Numbered from the stretch's first letter, positions 20,977 to 33,140 are shown. The stretch: DNA of 64,000 bases from Brasenia schreberi (GCA_036023115.1 JAYKKT010000089.1:20083001-20147000), one strand, 5' to 3'. Notes: generated by a model not told the origin, from the letters alone. Numbers and translations: made by a program.

Positions 20977-21359
20977 TACGCTTTTGCAAAAATCGAGTTT
21001 TGGGGAGAAAGTCTACGAAACGGTTCGAGGTGTCTATTTCGGGTCTTTAAGATGCGATTGCATGTTTTAGATCACGTGGATTTGCACGTGCCTAAGTCTT
21101 TTCTTTTATCCCTTTTTGGGTCGCCTAGTTTGTGTGTTATGAACACTCCACTACATGGGCGAATTCGAGCGGGGTTTGCTTTGATGCAATATGCGTCCTA
21201 CCTCGTGGTATGGCGTAGATGCAATGCAAACTCACGCTACTCCAAAGGGAAAACCCGAAATGTAAAGACAATACTGAAGGGAAATAACAGAAGGGAAATA
21301 ACCGAAGGGAAATAACCGAAGGGAAATAACCGAAGGGAAATACGTATATATCTTATGTA

Positions 21360-21890
21360 TATGAGCCCTTACTCGGGTCTTGCAAATAAGAGCGAAGGCT
21401 CAATGTGGGTGCGTGCTTGAATCGAAAGACTTACACACACGACATGAAATTAAACCCAAATATAAATTGCAGTATGGCCTTGACTAAGGTCTTGGGAGTA
21501 AGAGCGAAGGCTCAATGTGTGTGAGAGTGCTTGAATTGAAGTACTACACACACGACATAAATGAAACCCAAATATAACTGCAATAAGGCCTTTACTAAGG
21601 TCTTGGGAGTAAGAGCGAAGGCTCAATGTGTGTGAAAGTGCTTGAATTGAAAGACTTACTCACACGACATGAAATGAAACCCAAATAGTATAGGTCGGCC
21701 CTTACTTGGGTCTTTCAAATAAGAGCGAAAGCTCAATGTGTGTGAGAGTGTTTGAATTGAAAGACTTACTCACACGACATGAAATGAAACCCAAATAGTA
21801 TAGGTCGGCCCTTACTTGGGTCTTTCAAATAAGAGCGAAAGCTCAATGTGTGTGAGAGTGTTTTAATCGAAAGACAACGCACCCAACTTA
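21360..21890 (-). repeat. 110-bp tandem repeat array, C 3' LTR, about 5 units
   Basis: Same unit as in LTR A (AGAGCGAA-GGCTCAATGTG and TTGAATTGAAAGAC), one unit fewer. The 5' LTR of C has the matching array at 32605-33140. Confidence 0.85.
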
Positions 21891-22799
21891 AACAAAACCC
21901 TTCGGAAATGAAATATATATGTACACTTATATATTAGGGGCTGATTAGGCCCGTGTGTGTTCAAAATGGTGCACGACTAAGAGAGTGCACGTGTGTGGTT
22001 GTGCCAAGCCACGTTATTACAAGCGGGGGGGAGACTATGCTCCGTTATTACAACCCCGTATCAAATTGAATTTCAAGCAAGTGTACGACTAAAGACCGAG
22101 TTTAGACACTTACGAGTAGCTGGTCCGTAGAGGTCTTGCTTGAGCGTAGGCTTGGCCTTGGGCTGCAAGTGGGAGCTCCGCGAAGGTAGGTGATCAAGGG
22201 TGCTGGCCGGCTGCAAGTGGGGCGCGGGATAGACGCCTCGAAGGGGGCCGGTGGCAAGTAGGCGGCGCCTCCCAGTAGGGAGTTTAGAGTGGCTGAATAA
22301 GTGGGTCTTAGGGTCACTAGGGAAGTTAGGTACTTAGGGAAACTGGACCTAAAAGGTGAGCTAGTGGGAAGGCCAAAGAGGACACCTAGGGGGGGGGGAG
22401 TATTGGCCGGCGGTTTGGATTGTGCTAGGTTCGGCTAAGTTAAAATGGGGGTGGCGGGCTGCTAGGGTGACTAAGGTGATGGTGTGGTGGGTGGTTGGGA
22501 GTGGAGAGGTGGTAGAGAAGGGTTTTAAGTAGGGTTAAAGAAGGCTTACCGGATGGGGAGAAGTGGCGAGTGGATGAAGAGGGAAGCCGAGTGTTGATGG
22601 GAGTTCGGCTGAGTGAGGTGGTGGTGTCCGGCTGGGGGGGCAGTGATGGTGGACGGAAGAGGGAAGGTGGCGGCTGGTGGAGCAGGTGGAGTTGCTGGGG
22701 AGTGGTCACGGCTGGATGGAAGATGGGAGAAGGAGAGGGCCCGGCTGGATGGTAGAGTCGTTCCCCCTTAGAAAACCCGCCCACAATGAGGGGGGTTTA

Positions 22800-23210
22800 A
22801 ATAGGGGATGGGTAGGTCGGTTAGGGCTGGGCTGTGGGTAGTGGTTAGGTGGTTTAGGTAGGGTAGTATGTAGATAAGGTGGGCTGGATGGGGTTGGGCC
22901 AGATATTTTAAAACTAGGTGTTTGGATAAATCGTGGGCTAAGGGTGGTTTAGGGGTTTAGGGCTAGGTTAGGTGGTTGGGTTTTAGGGTGAGGTTTAATG
23001 AGCTAGGTTAGGTGATTAGGCTAGGTTTAGGCTAGGATTAGGGAAACTAATCTAGGTTTAGGGAAGGATTAGGGGAGTGGGTTAGGTGATTAGGTTGGGA
23101 TTAGGCCGGGATTAGGGAAGTGGGTTAGGTGATTAGGTTCAGATTAGGGGTGGATTAGGGGTTTAGGCTAGGTTTAGGCATTTTGGGTTAGGTTTAGGTG
23201 AAGGAGCTCC
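22800..23210 (+). repeat. Telomere-like G-rich tract, C 3' LTR
   Basis: Degenerate GGTTTAGG, GATTAGG and GGTTAGG repeats, as in LTR A. The 5' LTR copy is at about 34050-34450. Confidence 0.75.
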
Positions 23211-24037
23211 CTTAGCATGGCCCATAGACCTTGATCACCCCATGTTGGTGCAGCCCTAGGTTAGGTTTCAGCTAATTACAAGCTTAAACCCACTCAATTA
23301 GGCTAACCCACATGATTAACCCAAACTTGACACACAAGTCAAGCTTAATACAACACTCTTGATATTTTTCACCCCCACTCTCTCTCATGCCCAATATCCC
23401 ACGTGAATTTCAAGTGGGCCCCACCTCCCTTTATGAGAAGGTGATGTGGGCCATGGGTATTGATTTTGGATTGGATCTCTGGATCCAAATCCAAATCCAA
23501 GTCCACATATGGGTTTGGATTGGAATCTGGATATATATGGTCCAGATCCAATCCAAACTGAACTCTAACTCCTTCGAGCTGGGTTCGAAACGGACGATTC
23601 GTGCGGGGCCTGACAGCATCAGTACTCCGTCTGCGTTGGGTCTTCGCCAACATGGTCGTCCGCCTCCGTTTCTGCCTTCCGGAGATGACTTCAAATGATA
23701 TTTTGGTAAGAACAGGGTCTTGGACGTTCGAGATCCTGGGGTGTGAATCAGATACAAGAGTTGCTGCGCCGGGCTCTACAGGTGCTCCGGTTCCGGGCTC
23801 TTCTTGGCTCTCCTGGTCCTGTCTTGATCGGGCCAAGCCACTTTGGGGTTTCAAAACATGTTTTAAAAGGGTTTTCAAAAGCTATATCATATGTTTTTGA
23901 AAAAATAAAGTTTAAAACATATATACAGGGTTGTTTGGAAGGCTCCTGGGTTTCCAAACTCAAAATGGCCCTTTGGGGTCTGCTTGTATAAAACCAGATG
24001 GATTTTGAGAAATTCGTGGGATTTCGGGGTGTTTACA

Positions 24038-24054
24038 GATGCCCCTCTTTGGCC
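24038..24054 (-). other. Polypurine tract of element C
   Basis: GGCCAAAGAGGGGCATC on the minus strand, directly before the 3' LTR start TGTAAACACC. It is the expected primer site for plus-strand DNA synthesis and is identical in D and E. Confidence 0.85.
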
Positions 24055-25193
24055 TTGTCCAAATAGATTTGGATAAGGGCAAAGATGACAAACACCCCTT
24101 TTAATGTCTCCCTAGATCTAGCCACGAAGAATATGGGATCGTCCCATTTTAGCAAAATCTCAATTTTACAAACTCTGGTAGGAGGAGATATCACGCCAAA
24201 GGGTTATACTATGGAATCTGGTCCTAAATGGGATCATGTTCCTGCAAGTACCATGCGTGGAATGCAGATGACATGGGTGTGGTGCCAAGAGTGGCGACCT
24301 CCCAGAGACCAGGTGTGGTCGAACTCTAGAGACTTACAAGGCCTACCTATGTTGTTCGATGTTCGGTTTTCAAAACTTATTTACAAAAGCTATTTACAAA
24401 TGGGACAACTGTCTTGAGTCTCGATCCTAAGGATCTCGAGCTCGTCGTGCTTGCCCTTGTTTGAGTCTTAACACTCGCTTATCTAGCGGAGGTTTTGTAA
24501 GAAAACAAGCTTCATTTCAAATTCCTACGCCTCACTCGAAACGTCGAATTCTCAAACAAGATGAAATTCAAGTAAGTAAATCCTATTTTTACTTTAGGAT
24601 TCCTCGAAATGAACCATGCTTTAGCTTGGGATAAGCCAGGGATGGGAAAGAGATACCACGGTCCCTTCTGAAGCGTCCCGTGGTTTAAGGCATAGAAGGC
24701 GGAAAACTGCTCTTTTTGAGCTTTTTGGCCTCTTTTTCCTTTTTTTTTCCTAGAGGGTCTCCCTTTGGGAGTATTTTTTCTTTAATCCCTCTTTTTTTAT
24801 AAGAGAATCGATTTTTCTTTTTTTGAAGTCTGGTTTCTTTCTTTTGGAAAGAGACTTTAAAATGGGAAATTCCCTTTTGATTTGGGCCTTTGTTTTCCTT
24901 TTGGAAGGAGAAGAGAAGAGGGGAGGACTTATCCCAAGCCTACACTCGATCCATTCCAGATCAGCCTATTTAGAAATAGCACGTACTACTTGTAAGTATC
25001 TTGCTATGTTGAACTAGGCCTTTCTTTGTAAGAAGAAGGATTTTGAAATGTAACCACGATTTTGAAAACTCCACTCTTTCACAAGTGCGAATTCTCTTAC
25101 TTGGGGTCACACGAGTTGCTTTTGCACCTTATTCACACGTCTCAGGGCAGCTATCCCTTTAAAATTTTCGAAAACTGGAATTTAATCCAGATC
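24055..25193 (-). other. 3' untranslated region of element C
   Basis: About 1.14 kb between the integrase stop and the polypurine tract, conserved in C, D, E and partly H. It has no envelope-like frame. A second purine-rich tract lies at 24750-24729 (read on the minus strand). Conserved stretches such as the GGAGGAGATATCACGCC segment suggest constraint or recent ancestry. Confidence 0.7.
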
Positions 25194-28100
25194 CTACACA
25201 TGATACTTCTTTAAGTATTGAATATTGATAGGATCTGCTAAATTCCTACCTTCTACATCGATCAACCAATACGAATTGTTCGTAGTGGTTGCTCGTACAA
25301 CATAGGGTCCATCCCAGTTGGGGCGCCACTTGCCTAGGGGGTGTGGGCCACGATGATGGATGGTTTTCAAGACCAGATCCCCCACTTCAAAGTGGCGAGG
25401 TCTCATGTGTTTGCCATAATGTTGGGCTATCCTTTGTCGGTATGCACGAGCATGATCCATGGCAAGGAGTTGCCTCTCATCTAGCAAATCTAGTTCGGCC
25501 ATCCTAGCATGCTGAAGCGTCTCTAGGGGGAGGTCGAGTGCAATGGATGTATGGAATGAATGTAGTTGGGTATGAATGGGAAGAATGGCGTTTGTGCCAT
25601 AGACCAATTCGAATGGTGTGGCATTCGTGGGAGTCCGGATGGAAGTCCTATAAGCCCATAAGGCTTCATCCAGCTTCTCATGCCACCTCCTACCCTTCTC
25701 TAAGGTTTTCTCAATGATACCAATGAGAGTCTTGTTTGTGGCTTCGGCTTGGCCGTTGCCTTGAGGGTAGTAGGGCGAGGAGAAGTGGTGAGTTATGCCA
25801 TACGTGTTGCACAACTTAACCATCTGCTCGTTCTTGAATGGGGTACCATTATCAGACACAAGGTCTCGTGGAACCCCAAATCGAGCCAAGATATTCCTCC
25901 GGATGAAAGCCACCACATGTTGCCCCGTTACATTCGTTAGGGAAATGGCTTCCACCCACTTGGAGAAATACTCCGTGGCTGCTAAAATAAAACGATGCCC
26001 ATTCGAGGCCTTTGGAAATATGGGGCCTACAATGTCAAACGCCCACATGGTAAATGGCCAGGGGCTGACCACAGAATGCAATGCAGATGAAGGGATATGA
26101 ATGGCGTGCCCATGCACTTGACATGGATGACACTTTCTAACATGATCGTGACAATCCTTTTTCAGGGTGGACCAAAAATAACCCCCTCTAAGTATTTTCA
26201 TTGCCATCATGTTGGCATTAACATGGCCTCCACATTCTCCGTCGTGGAACTCGTGCATCACTATCCTAGCCTCCTCTAGGTCGATACACCTAAGCAGAAT
26301 GCCGGTAAAACTCTTTTTGTATAAGACCCCACCCAGAATGGTGTATCGGGTCGAAATCTTACAAATGAATGCCTTATCTTTGGATGTGGCATCCTCGGTG
26401 AATCCCCCATTTTCTAAAAATTGTTTTATGTCATAGAACCAGGGTTTTTCAATAGACTCTGGGTTGTTTTGGCAAATATCCAAGTCGTGTGTGGATGGAT
26501 GGGGCGCATGCCATATTTCCAAAGATCTGGTCCCTGAAATGGGATCGACCTTCAGGGCTGAACCCAAGGAGGAGAGGGCATCGGCAATGCCATTGTCCTC
26601 TCTTCCTACGTGTGTGAGCTTACACGATTGGAAGGATTGGACCAATCGAGTGGCCAACTCGTGATATGGAAGTAGTTTCTCATTACGTACTTGCCAAATT
26701 TTTAAAACCTGGTTTATGACAAGGAGCGAATCTCCAAAGACCTCGATGCATGATGCCCCTAGAGTTTTCGAAATCCTTAAGCCTTGTATGAGTGCTTCAT
26801 ATTCAGCTACGTTGTTGGAACATTCGAAATCTAAGCGGACTGCTATGGGAATCTCGCCCTTTTCAGGGGAGATTAGGATGATCCCGGCACCAGCCCCTCG
26901 TTGGTTTCGTGCCCCGTCGAAGTGCATCTTCCACACTTGGTTTTCGAAAGAATTTGCCAAAATGTGGTTTTGAAAATGGTTTTGCAATATGCCTTCATCA
27001 GGCATTTCGACAAGAGTGGGATATGCGTCCTCGAAGGGGAAATCAGCCACGTAATCTGCTAGGGCTTGCCCCTTAACGGAGATCTGGTGATGGTATTTTA
27101 GATCATACTCCATTAGAAGGAGTTGCCATTTGCCCAATCTACCTGTGAGAATGGGTTTTTCGAACAAGTGCTTGATTGGATCAAGCTTGGACACTATCCA
27201 GATCTCGTGATCTAGGAAGTAGTGTCTGAATTTCTGGCAGGCCCAGACTAGGGCCAAGCACGTCTTCTCCATGGCTTGGTAATTTCGTTCATAAGCCAAG
27301 AGAGTTTTCGAAATATAGTAGATGGCATACTCCTTATGGGTGTCATCCTCGTATTGAGCCAACAGGGCTCCTAAAGCGTTTACATGCACGGAGATGTATA
27401 ATAAAAGCGGTTTTCCTTGCTTTGGAGGATTCAAAACGGGGGGATTAACCAAGTATGCCTTCAGTCTCTCGAAGGACTTTTGGCATTCGTCATCCCATAA
27501 GAATTTCGTACCCTTCCTCAACAGTTTGTTGAAGGGTTCGCATCTAGTTGCCAGATTCGATATGAATCGGCGCACAGATTGTAATCGACCCTGGAGGCTA
27601 CGGACTTGGGTGAGATTGGAGGGTGGAGCCATGTCTATGATGGCTCGACACTTAGAGGGGTCGACTTCTATTCCCCTTTGGCTCACCATAAAGCCTAGAA
27701 GCTTTCCTGATTCTACCCCGAACACACATTTTTGAGGGTTTAGCTTTACTTTGTAAAGCCTAAGCCTTTCGAAAATCTTTTGTAAACATTCGATATGGGT
27801 GCATCGGGTTTTGGATTTGGCCAAGAGATCATCTACATACACTTCTACAAGCTCGTGAATTTGATCATGGAAGATCGTGTTCATGGCTCGTTGGTATGTT
27901 GCGCCGGCATTTTTTAAACCAAAGGGCATGACTGTATAGCAGTACGTGCCCCATGGGGTTGTGAAGGCGGTCTTACCCTGATCTCGTGGACTTAGTTTGA
28001 TTTGATTATAGCCTGAATAACCATCCATGAATGAAAACATTTCATGATTTGCAGTACTATCGACTATCAAATCTATGTTTGGTAAAGGATAATTATCCTT

Positions 28101-28880
28101 TGGAGTGGCTTTATTCAGGTTTCTGAAATCGATGCATATTCGAATTTTCCCATTGGTTTTTCGAACTACAACGATATTTGACAACCAATCAGAATACGCA
28201 ATGGGTTTTATAAATCCGGCTTTTAGCAGATCTTCTAAACCCTCTTTGACTTGCGTGTGTACATTTGGGTGTATTTTCCTAAGCTTCTGCTTTATTGGTT
28301 TTACACCTACATCTAAGGGAAGACGATGCTCGACTATGCTGGGATCTATGCCCGGCATGTCTTCATACGTCCATGCAAACACATCTAAATAGGTTCGTAG
28401 AAATGCAATGAATGCTAACTTTTCAGTTTCATGCAAGCATGCGCCTATTTTGATGGTTTTGGGATTGGAATCATCCCCTAGGTTCACCTCTACGAAATCT
28501 CCTCCTACTGATTGGGAAGGTCTTTCAAAATCGAGAATTCTATGAAATTCTGGGAGCTCAGAAGTGGGATCTTCCTCAAGGGGATCCACTTCTGGGCTTT
28601 GATCATTCTCGTGGGCTATAGACCCGAGGGAACTTGATGCGTGGTTTTCAAAATGACCTGGTTTTGTACTTGGATTTTCAAGCGATTTCGAAATTTTTGG
28701 TCTGGCTATGCAGACAACGTTTCTTTCGAAATCCTTTTCTTTCGCCAAAGTCATACCAGGAGCAGCTATGTACAAAATCTTTTTGGTATTTTCCAAATTT
28801 TCGATTTTTTTGGGTTTTTGTAAAACAAGAATTTTGGGAACTATACAATGCACATTTTTTTCGAGTTTTTGTTTTTCCAT
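25194..28880 (-). CDS. Element C pol: RT, RNase H, aRNase H, integrase (1228 aa, open)
   Basis: Copies element RNA into DNA and integrates it. Order by residue: lysine-rich linker 1-75; RT about 195-415 with motif A Asp286 and YVDD 348-351; retroelement RNase H about 490-612, whose usual first catalytic Asp is replaced (LLLYISVHVN), so probably inactive; archaeal-type RNase H about 648-772 with Asp655, Glu693/695, Asp717 and Asp767; integrase zinc finger His879, His886, Cys917, Cys920; DD35E core Asp949, Asp1010, Glu1046; C-terminal GPY-like WDGPYVV. No chromodomain. Two RNase H domains mark the Tat lineage. The ATG at 28880 is only the first Met of this frame; the natural start, or the joint to gag-protease, lies further upstream, where indels in A and T runs break the frame. 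Confidence 0.93.
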   Translation of the reverse strand: MEKQKLEKNVHCIVPKILVLQKPKKIENLENTKKILYIAAPGMTLAKEKDFERNVVCIARPKISKSLENPSTKPGHFENHASSSLGSIAHENDQSPEVDPLEEDPTSELPEFHRILDFERPSQSVGGDFVEVNLGDDSNPKTIKIGACLHETEKLAFIAFLRTYLDVFAWTYEDMPGIDPSIVEHRLPLDVGVKPIKQKLRKIHPNVHTQVKEGLEDLLKAGFIKPIAYSDWLSNIVVVRKTNGKIRICIDFRNLNKATPKDNYPLPNIDLIVDSTANHEMFSFMDGYSGYNQIKLSPRDQGKTAFTTPWGTYCYTVMPFGLKNAGATYQRAMNTIFHDQIHELVEVYVDDLLAKSKTRCTHIECLQKIFERLRLYKVKLNPQKCVFGVESGKLLGFMVSQRGIEVDPSKCRAIIDMAPPSNLTQVRSLQGRLQSVRRFISNLATRCEPFNKLLRKGTKFLWDDECQKSFERLKAYLVNPPVLNPPKQGKPLLLYISVHVNALGALLAQYEDDTHKEYAIYYISKTLLAYERNYQAMEKTCLALVWACQKFRHYFLDHEIWIVSKLDPIKHLFEKPILTGRLGKWQLLLMEYDLKYHHQISVKGQALADYVADFPFEDAYPTLVEMPDEGILQNHFQNHILANSFENQVWKMHFDGARNQRGAGAGIILISPEKGEIPIAVRLDFECSNNVAEYEALIQGLRISKTLGASCIEVFGDSLLVINQVLKIWQVRNEKLLPYHELATRLVQSFQSCKLTHVGREDNGIADALSSLGSALKVDPISGTRSLEIWHAPHPSTHDLDICQNNPESIEKPWFYDIKQFLENGGFTEDATSKDKAFICKISTRYTILGGVLYKKSFTGILLRCIDLEEARIVMHEFHDGECGGHVNANMMAMKILRGGYFWSTLKKDCHDHVRKCHPCQVHGHAIHIPSSALHSVVSPWPFTMWAFDIVGPIFPKASNGHRFILAATEYFSKWVEAISLTNVTGQHVVAFIRRNILARFGVPRDLVSDNGTPFKNEQMVKLCNTYGITHHFSSPYYPQGNGQAEATNKTLIGIIEKTLEKGRRWHEKLDEALWAYRTSIRTPTNATPFELVYGTNAILPIHTQLHSFHTSIALDLPLETLQHARMAELDLLDERQLLAMDHARAYRQRIAQHYGKHMRPRHFEVGDLVLKTIHHRGPHPLGKWRPNWDGPYVVRATTTNNSYWLIDVEGRNLADPINIQYLKKYHV

Positions 28881-28993
28881 TGTTTTGGTTTTTCTTGTTT
28901 TTCGATTTTTTTTTATTTTAAGTTTTCAAATGTTTTTGGTATTTTTAGAAAAAGGGATCTTCCGTCATACCTACAAAGGGAAAACACTATGGG

Positions 28994-31862
28994 TTAGACT
29001 CGGAATAGGAGGTCTAAACCATAGTGCTCTTCTAAGACACGCTCCGGGGCACCCTTGACCCAGGTGGTCACAGGGGGTGGCTCCGGCGGTATTCGGGGAG
29101 TATAGCCGATCCCATATCGGCTTAGGTTGGCCCTAGGAAGGATAGGCTCTAGGAGACCCTGGTTTTGTGCCCCTAGACTCTTGTAGGGCGTGTAGCCCAT
29201 GTTCAATAACATGTTCCACGACCTTTTGTTTTTTGAAAAGATGGGATACAAGTCGTGGTCCTGGAACATGCTATCGTCCATATTAGGCTCGTATGGCCTT
29301 TTGTCCAGGGGTTTTGGAAATAGGGAACGCTTGGGTTTTCCTAGGAGGATTAGAGTTGGGAGGGGGCCTGCTTTGGGCGGCCCCTTCACATATACAACCT
29401 TCCTAGGGTTGTTCAACACGAGCCGAGGTGGCTCCACCATAGTTTGCCCCAGGTTAGTCTCATGGGCCTGGGAGCTTGATAAACAAGGGGAGTTTATGAT
29501 CCCCTGAAGCTGTGGGTGACTCTCACCTGGGATCACTACGACTTGGTCCCTAAAAGGGATCTTGACACACTTGTGGAAGGTGGATGGCACAGCGCACAAA
29601 CTGTGTATCCAGGGTCTTCCCAGCAACAGGTTATAATGGGGGTGGATGTCCAAGACATGGAACACCCCCGTGTGTTCGATCCCTCCCGTTTCCATTGGGA
29701 GTTCGATGGATCCTAAAGGTCTAGACGCATTCCCATCGTATCCAGTGATAACGATGGGGCTTGGGTTCACTGAAGTCAAGGTGACTCCGATTTTGTACGC
29801 CACGTGAAGTGGAAGGATGTTGAGCCCTCCTCCACCATCGACTAGGCACCTGTCCAGAGAGTGGTTGTTTAGAACCACCTCGATATGCAGGGCCTGGTTA
29901 TGGGTTTCGTAGGGTCTATCTACATCATCTTCCGAAAAGGTGATGGGCGATTTTGCTCCTAACAAAGCCACTTGGGCAGACAAGGATTCCGGACTTATGT
30001 TCGAATCAACCTTGGCCCTTTCTAGAATTTTCTCTAAGACAAGTCTATGCCTAGGCGAGGTTTTGATAAGCTCTAGAATAGACATGTGAATAGGAATCTT
30101 TGAAAGGTGGTTTTCGAAATCATAAGGATTTAGGATGATTTTGTCCTTATCTGCTTTTGCAGACCACTAGGGATACATGCTTTTGAGGGCCAGGCACACT
30201 GACCACCTTTTGAGCACCTTGAAGGTGCGGGGGTTGGTAGATCCTCCCGGATCTAGTGACTTCCCCCACGACCAGCCTAGGGTTCGCGCTAAACTTGGCT
30301 CTAAGGATGAGCTGAGGAGAACCTTGGATTTTCAAAACTGGTCTTGTCGGGGTTTCCACTTTTGGTGGTCCTCGGATGACGACTTGGGCGGGCCTCTTGT
30401 ATAGTACAAGGATGGGCGCACAAGCAGGTCGACCAGGTTCGGGCTTTTGCGCTAGTTCCTTGGAAATGGTGAGGGTACATACCTCCTTTCCTTTCCCACT
30501 GCCACTGTCGTGTTTGGGAAAGGGTTCCTTGAAGATAGCTTGAGGTGGCTCAGGTTCCGCAGTGACCTGGAGCCGGCCCTCCGCTATCAAGTTCTCAATT
30601 TTATTTAGAAGAGAGAAGCACCGTTTGGTATCATGGCCTTTGAGCCGATGATACTTGCAAAATCGGTTTAAATACCCCCCTTTGGACGTGACTCCTTCGG
30701 GGATTTCAGGGAGTTCGATCATGCCCTGGGCAAGTAGGAGGTCTAGGACCTCCGACACAGGTTGCCCCAGCGGAGTGTACTCCCGTTTTTCAATTGGTTT
30801 TGAAAAGTTGCGTTCTCTCTTATTTTCTATTTTTTCAAAATTTTTAGAAGTGCCTGCCATGCCTGGATCCACCCGGACATTGGCGATTTTATGGGGTTTT
30901 GCCCCTTTGTCCGTCGTGGGCAGCCCATATGCGATGGGCTTTTCCACACGTGTTTTGGGAACGGCACTTCCTTTCCATAAGTGGTCGTATGTCCCTTTTC
31001 GCAAGTTGGTTTCGAAAAGGGAGGCCTTTTATATCAACTTATGGAAAGTTGAAATCTCATGGAGCGAGAGAAGGGTTTTTAACTCGCTTTTGAAATTATC
31101 CAGGATGAGCATTACTGCGCATCCTTCGGATATAGGCTCTCGCACTTGGCCTAAAAGAGACCTCCATCTTATAATGAAGGCATGCACGTCTTCGTTCATG
31201 CCTTGCTTTGTATCCCTTAAGGTATTCAGGGTTGGCGTGACTTCCACGTTGTGTGCAAATCTTTGCATGAAGCAGTTTGCTAACTCTTCAAAAGTAGCGA
31301 ACTGGCTTAAGTCGTAGGAAGCCAGCCATTTGGCAGCTGTGCCTTTAAGGGATAGAGGGAACCAATACACCCATTTCATCGAGTCCTTTTTCTTCTTATG
31401 GGCTCGACGTGAGAAAAGCTGTAAGTGAGACCTAGGGTCTCCCATGCCATCATACCGATGGAAGTTTGGTATTTCATCGTCACTGTCTGTTTCGTAATCC
31501 ATAGGAAGGAAATCAGACAGGGCGTAGCTTCTTTTCTCTTTATTTTGCCCTTTCAGCAGCTGCTGTAGGGCTTTACGGTCCTTTTGTGTGAAGGACTCGT
31601 GGTATTGGTTGCCTTCCATTACGGAGGCCTCTTTTTGCTTGCGAGGTTTTTCAATTTTCTTTTTAGGCCTTTGTTCACCGTTTGATGAACATGAATCGCC
31701 TACTTCAGCCTCTTGGCTGAGAGCATCGATTTTGGCCTCAAATTCCCTTCTCAAGTCCTCGATTTCATCTAGTTTTATTTTGTTTTTGAAAATCCTCCTA
31801 GAGTGAGAACTTGATGCGCATGAGCCTTGGCTCGACACTTCACTTGGATTGGATTTTGACAT
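28994..31862 (-). pseudogene. Element C gag-protease, broken
   Basis: Start at ATG 31862 (MSKSNPSEV). Gag domain (WVYWFPLSLKGTAAKWLASY), zinc knuckle CKYHRLKGHDTKRC of the CX2HX4HX4C kind, aspartic protease CLVDGGGGLNILP with LLLGRPWIH, G-patch-like LNMGYTPYKSLG. Breaks: a TAA replaces a Lys codon near 31028 (D has AAA), and single-G deletions near 30160 and 30187 compared with A shift the frame. Downstream the protease frame is open to 28994. Gag would be truncated before the zinc knuckle. Confidence 0.9.
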
Positions 31863-31982
31863 GCTTTTCAAGCTTTTTCAAAAATTTCCTAAGTAAAAGC
31901 AAAGAAAACAAGTTAAAACGACACCTTTATAAAATTTTCGCAAGACTTCTACAAGTAAACTCGACTTTTTGAAAAGGCTCAC

Positions 31983-32000
31983 GTCCCACCGGGCGTGCCA
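31983..32000 (-). other. Primer-binding site of element C
   Basis: TGGCACGCCCGGTGGGAC on the minus strand, five bases from the 5' LTR. Identical to A and D. Confidence 0.8.
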
Positions 32001-32103
32001 ATCTCTGTAGACGCGCGAAAATCCCCGCCTCTTCGCCTCTTTCGTGGCTTGGAGTGGATCTTATCGTGCGTCTAAGGCCTATGTATACAAATAGGGCGTG
32101 CCA

Positions 32104-32123
32104 GCTAGCTTACTTAAGCTAGC
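32104..32123 (-). other. U5 hairpin beside a PBS-like motif, C 5' LTR
   Basis: GCTAGCTTA / TAAGCTAGC stem with TGGCACGCCC adjacent on the minus strand, about 100 bp from the true PBS. Confidence 0.75.
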
Positions 32124-32186
32124 GAAGATATATTTAACACTGACTTCTAAACGTGGCGACTGTGAGCAAGTGAGCTCTTGTCATCG

Positions 32187-32222
32187 CAGACTTTCTTGCA
32201 CCGATGCGCAAGGGTCAGTCTG
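32187..32222 (-). ncRNA. Conserved two-tier stem-loop, C 5' LTR
   Basis: CAGAC/GTCTG outer stem and CTTGC/GCAAG inner stem, core identical to LTR A except for one base at the start of the core. Confidence 0.6.
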
Positions 32223-32604
32223 TACGCTTTTGCAAAAATCGAGTTTTGGGGAGAAAGTCTACGAAACGGTTCGAGGTGTCTATTTCGGGTCTTTAAGATG
32301 CGATTGCATGTTTTAGATCACGTGGATTTGCACGTGCCTAAGTCTTTTCTTTTATCCCTTTTTGGGTCGCCTAGTTTGTGTGTTATGAACACTCCACTAC
32401 ATGGGCGAATTCGAGCGGGGTTTGCTTTGATGCAATATGCGTCCTACCTCGTGGTATGGCGTAGATGCAATGCAAACTCACGCTACTCCAAAGGGAAACC
32501 CCGAAATGTAAAGACAATACTGAAGGGAAATAACAGAAGGGAAATAACCGAAGGGAAATAACCGAAGGGAAATAACCGAAGGGAAATACGTATATATCTT
32601 ATGT

Positions 32605-33140
32605 ATATGAGCCCTTACTCGGGTCTTGCAAATAAGAGCGAAGGCTCAATGTGGGTGCGTGCTTGAATCGAAAGACTTACACACACGACATGAAATTAAA
32701 CCCAAATATAAATTGCAGTATGGCCTTGACTAAGGTCTTGGGAGTAAGAGCGAAGGCTCAATGTGTGTGAGAGTGCTTGAATTGAAGTACTACACACACG
32801 ACATAAATGAAACCCAAATATAACTGCAATAAGGCCTTTACTAAGGTCTTGGGAGTAAGAGCGAAGGCTCAATGTGTGTGAAAGTGCTTGAATTGAAAGA
32901 CTTACTCACACGACATGAAATGAAACCCAAATAGTATAGGTCGGCCCTTACTTGGGTCTTTCAAATAAGAGCAAAAGCTCAATGTGTGTGAGAGTGTTTG
33001 AATTGAAAGACTTACTCACACGACATGAAATGAAACCCAAATAGTATAGGTCGGCCCTTACTTGGGTCTTTCAAATAAGAGCGAAAGCTCAATGTGTGTG
33101 AGAGTGTTTTAATCGAAAGACAACGCACCCAACTTAAACA
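32605..33140 (-). repeat. 110-bp tandem repeat array, C 5' LTR
   Basis: Five units matching those of the 3' LTR one for one, with single-base differences such as GCAAAAGCTC near 32970. Confidence 0.85.

Larger units (their letters stand above)
20760..24037 (-). mobile_element. 3' LTR of element C, 3.28 kb
   Basis: From TGTAGACG at 20760 to GGGGTGTTTACA ending at 24037. Contents as in LTR A: stem-loop module (20858-20976), 110-bp array (21360-21890), GTAAGT site (22108-22113), TATA-like TATTTAAA (about 22795-22803), telomere-like tract (22800-23210), palindrome (23525-23547). Confidence 0.95.

Noticed and set aside
24085..24417. Frames in the 3' untranslated region of C and D
   Set aside because: Not kept between C, D and E; stops and indels at different places.
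25289..28921. Many antisense frames opposite pol of A, C, D and E
   Set aside because: They mirror the conserved coding strand and have no recognisable product.
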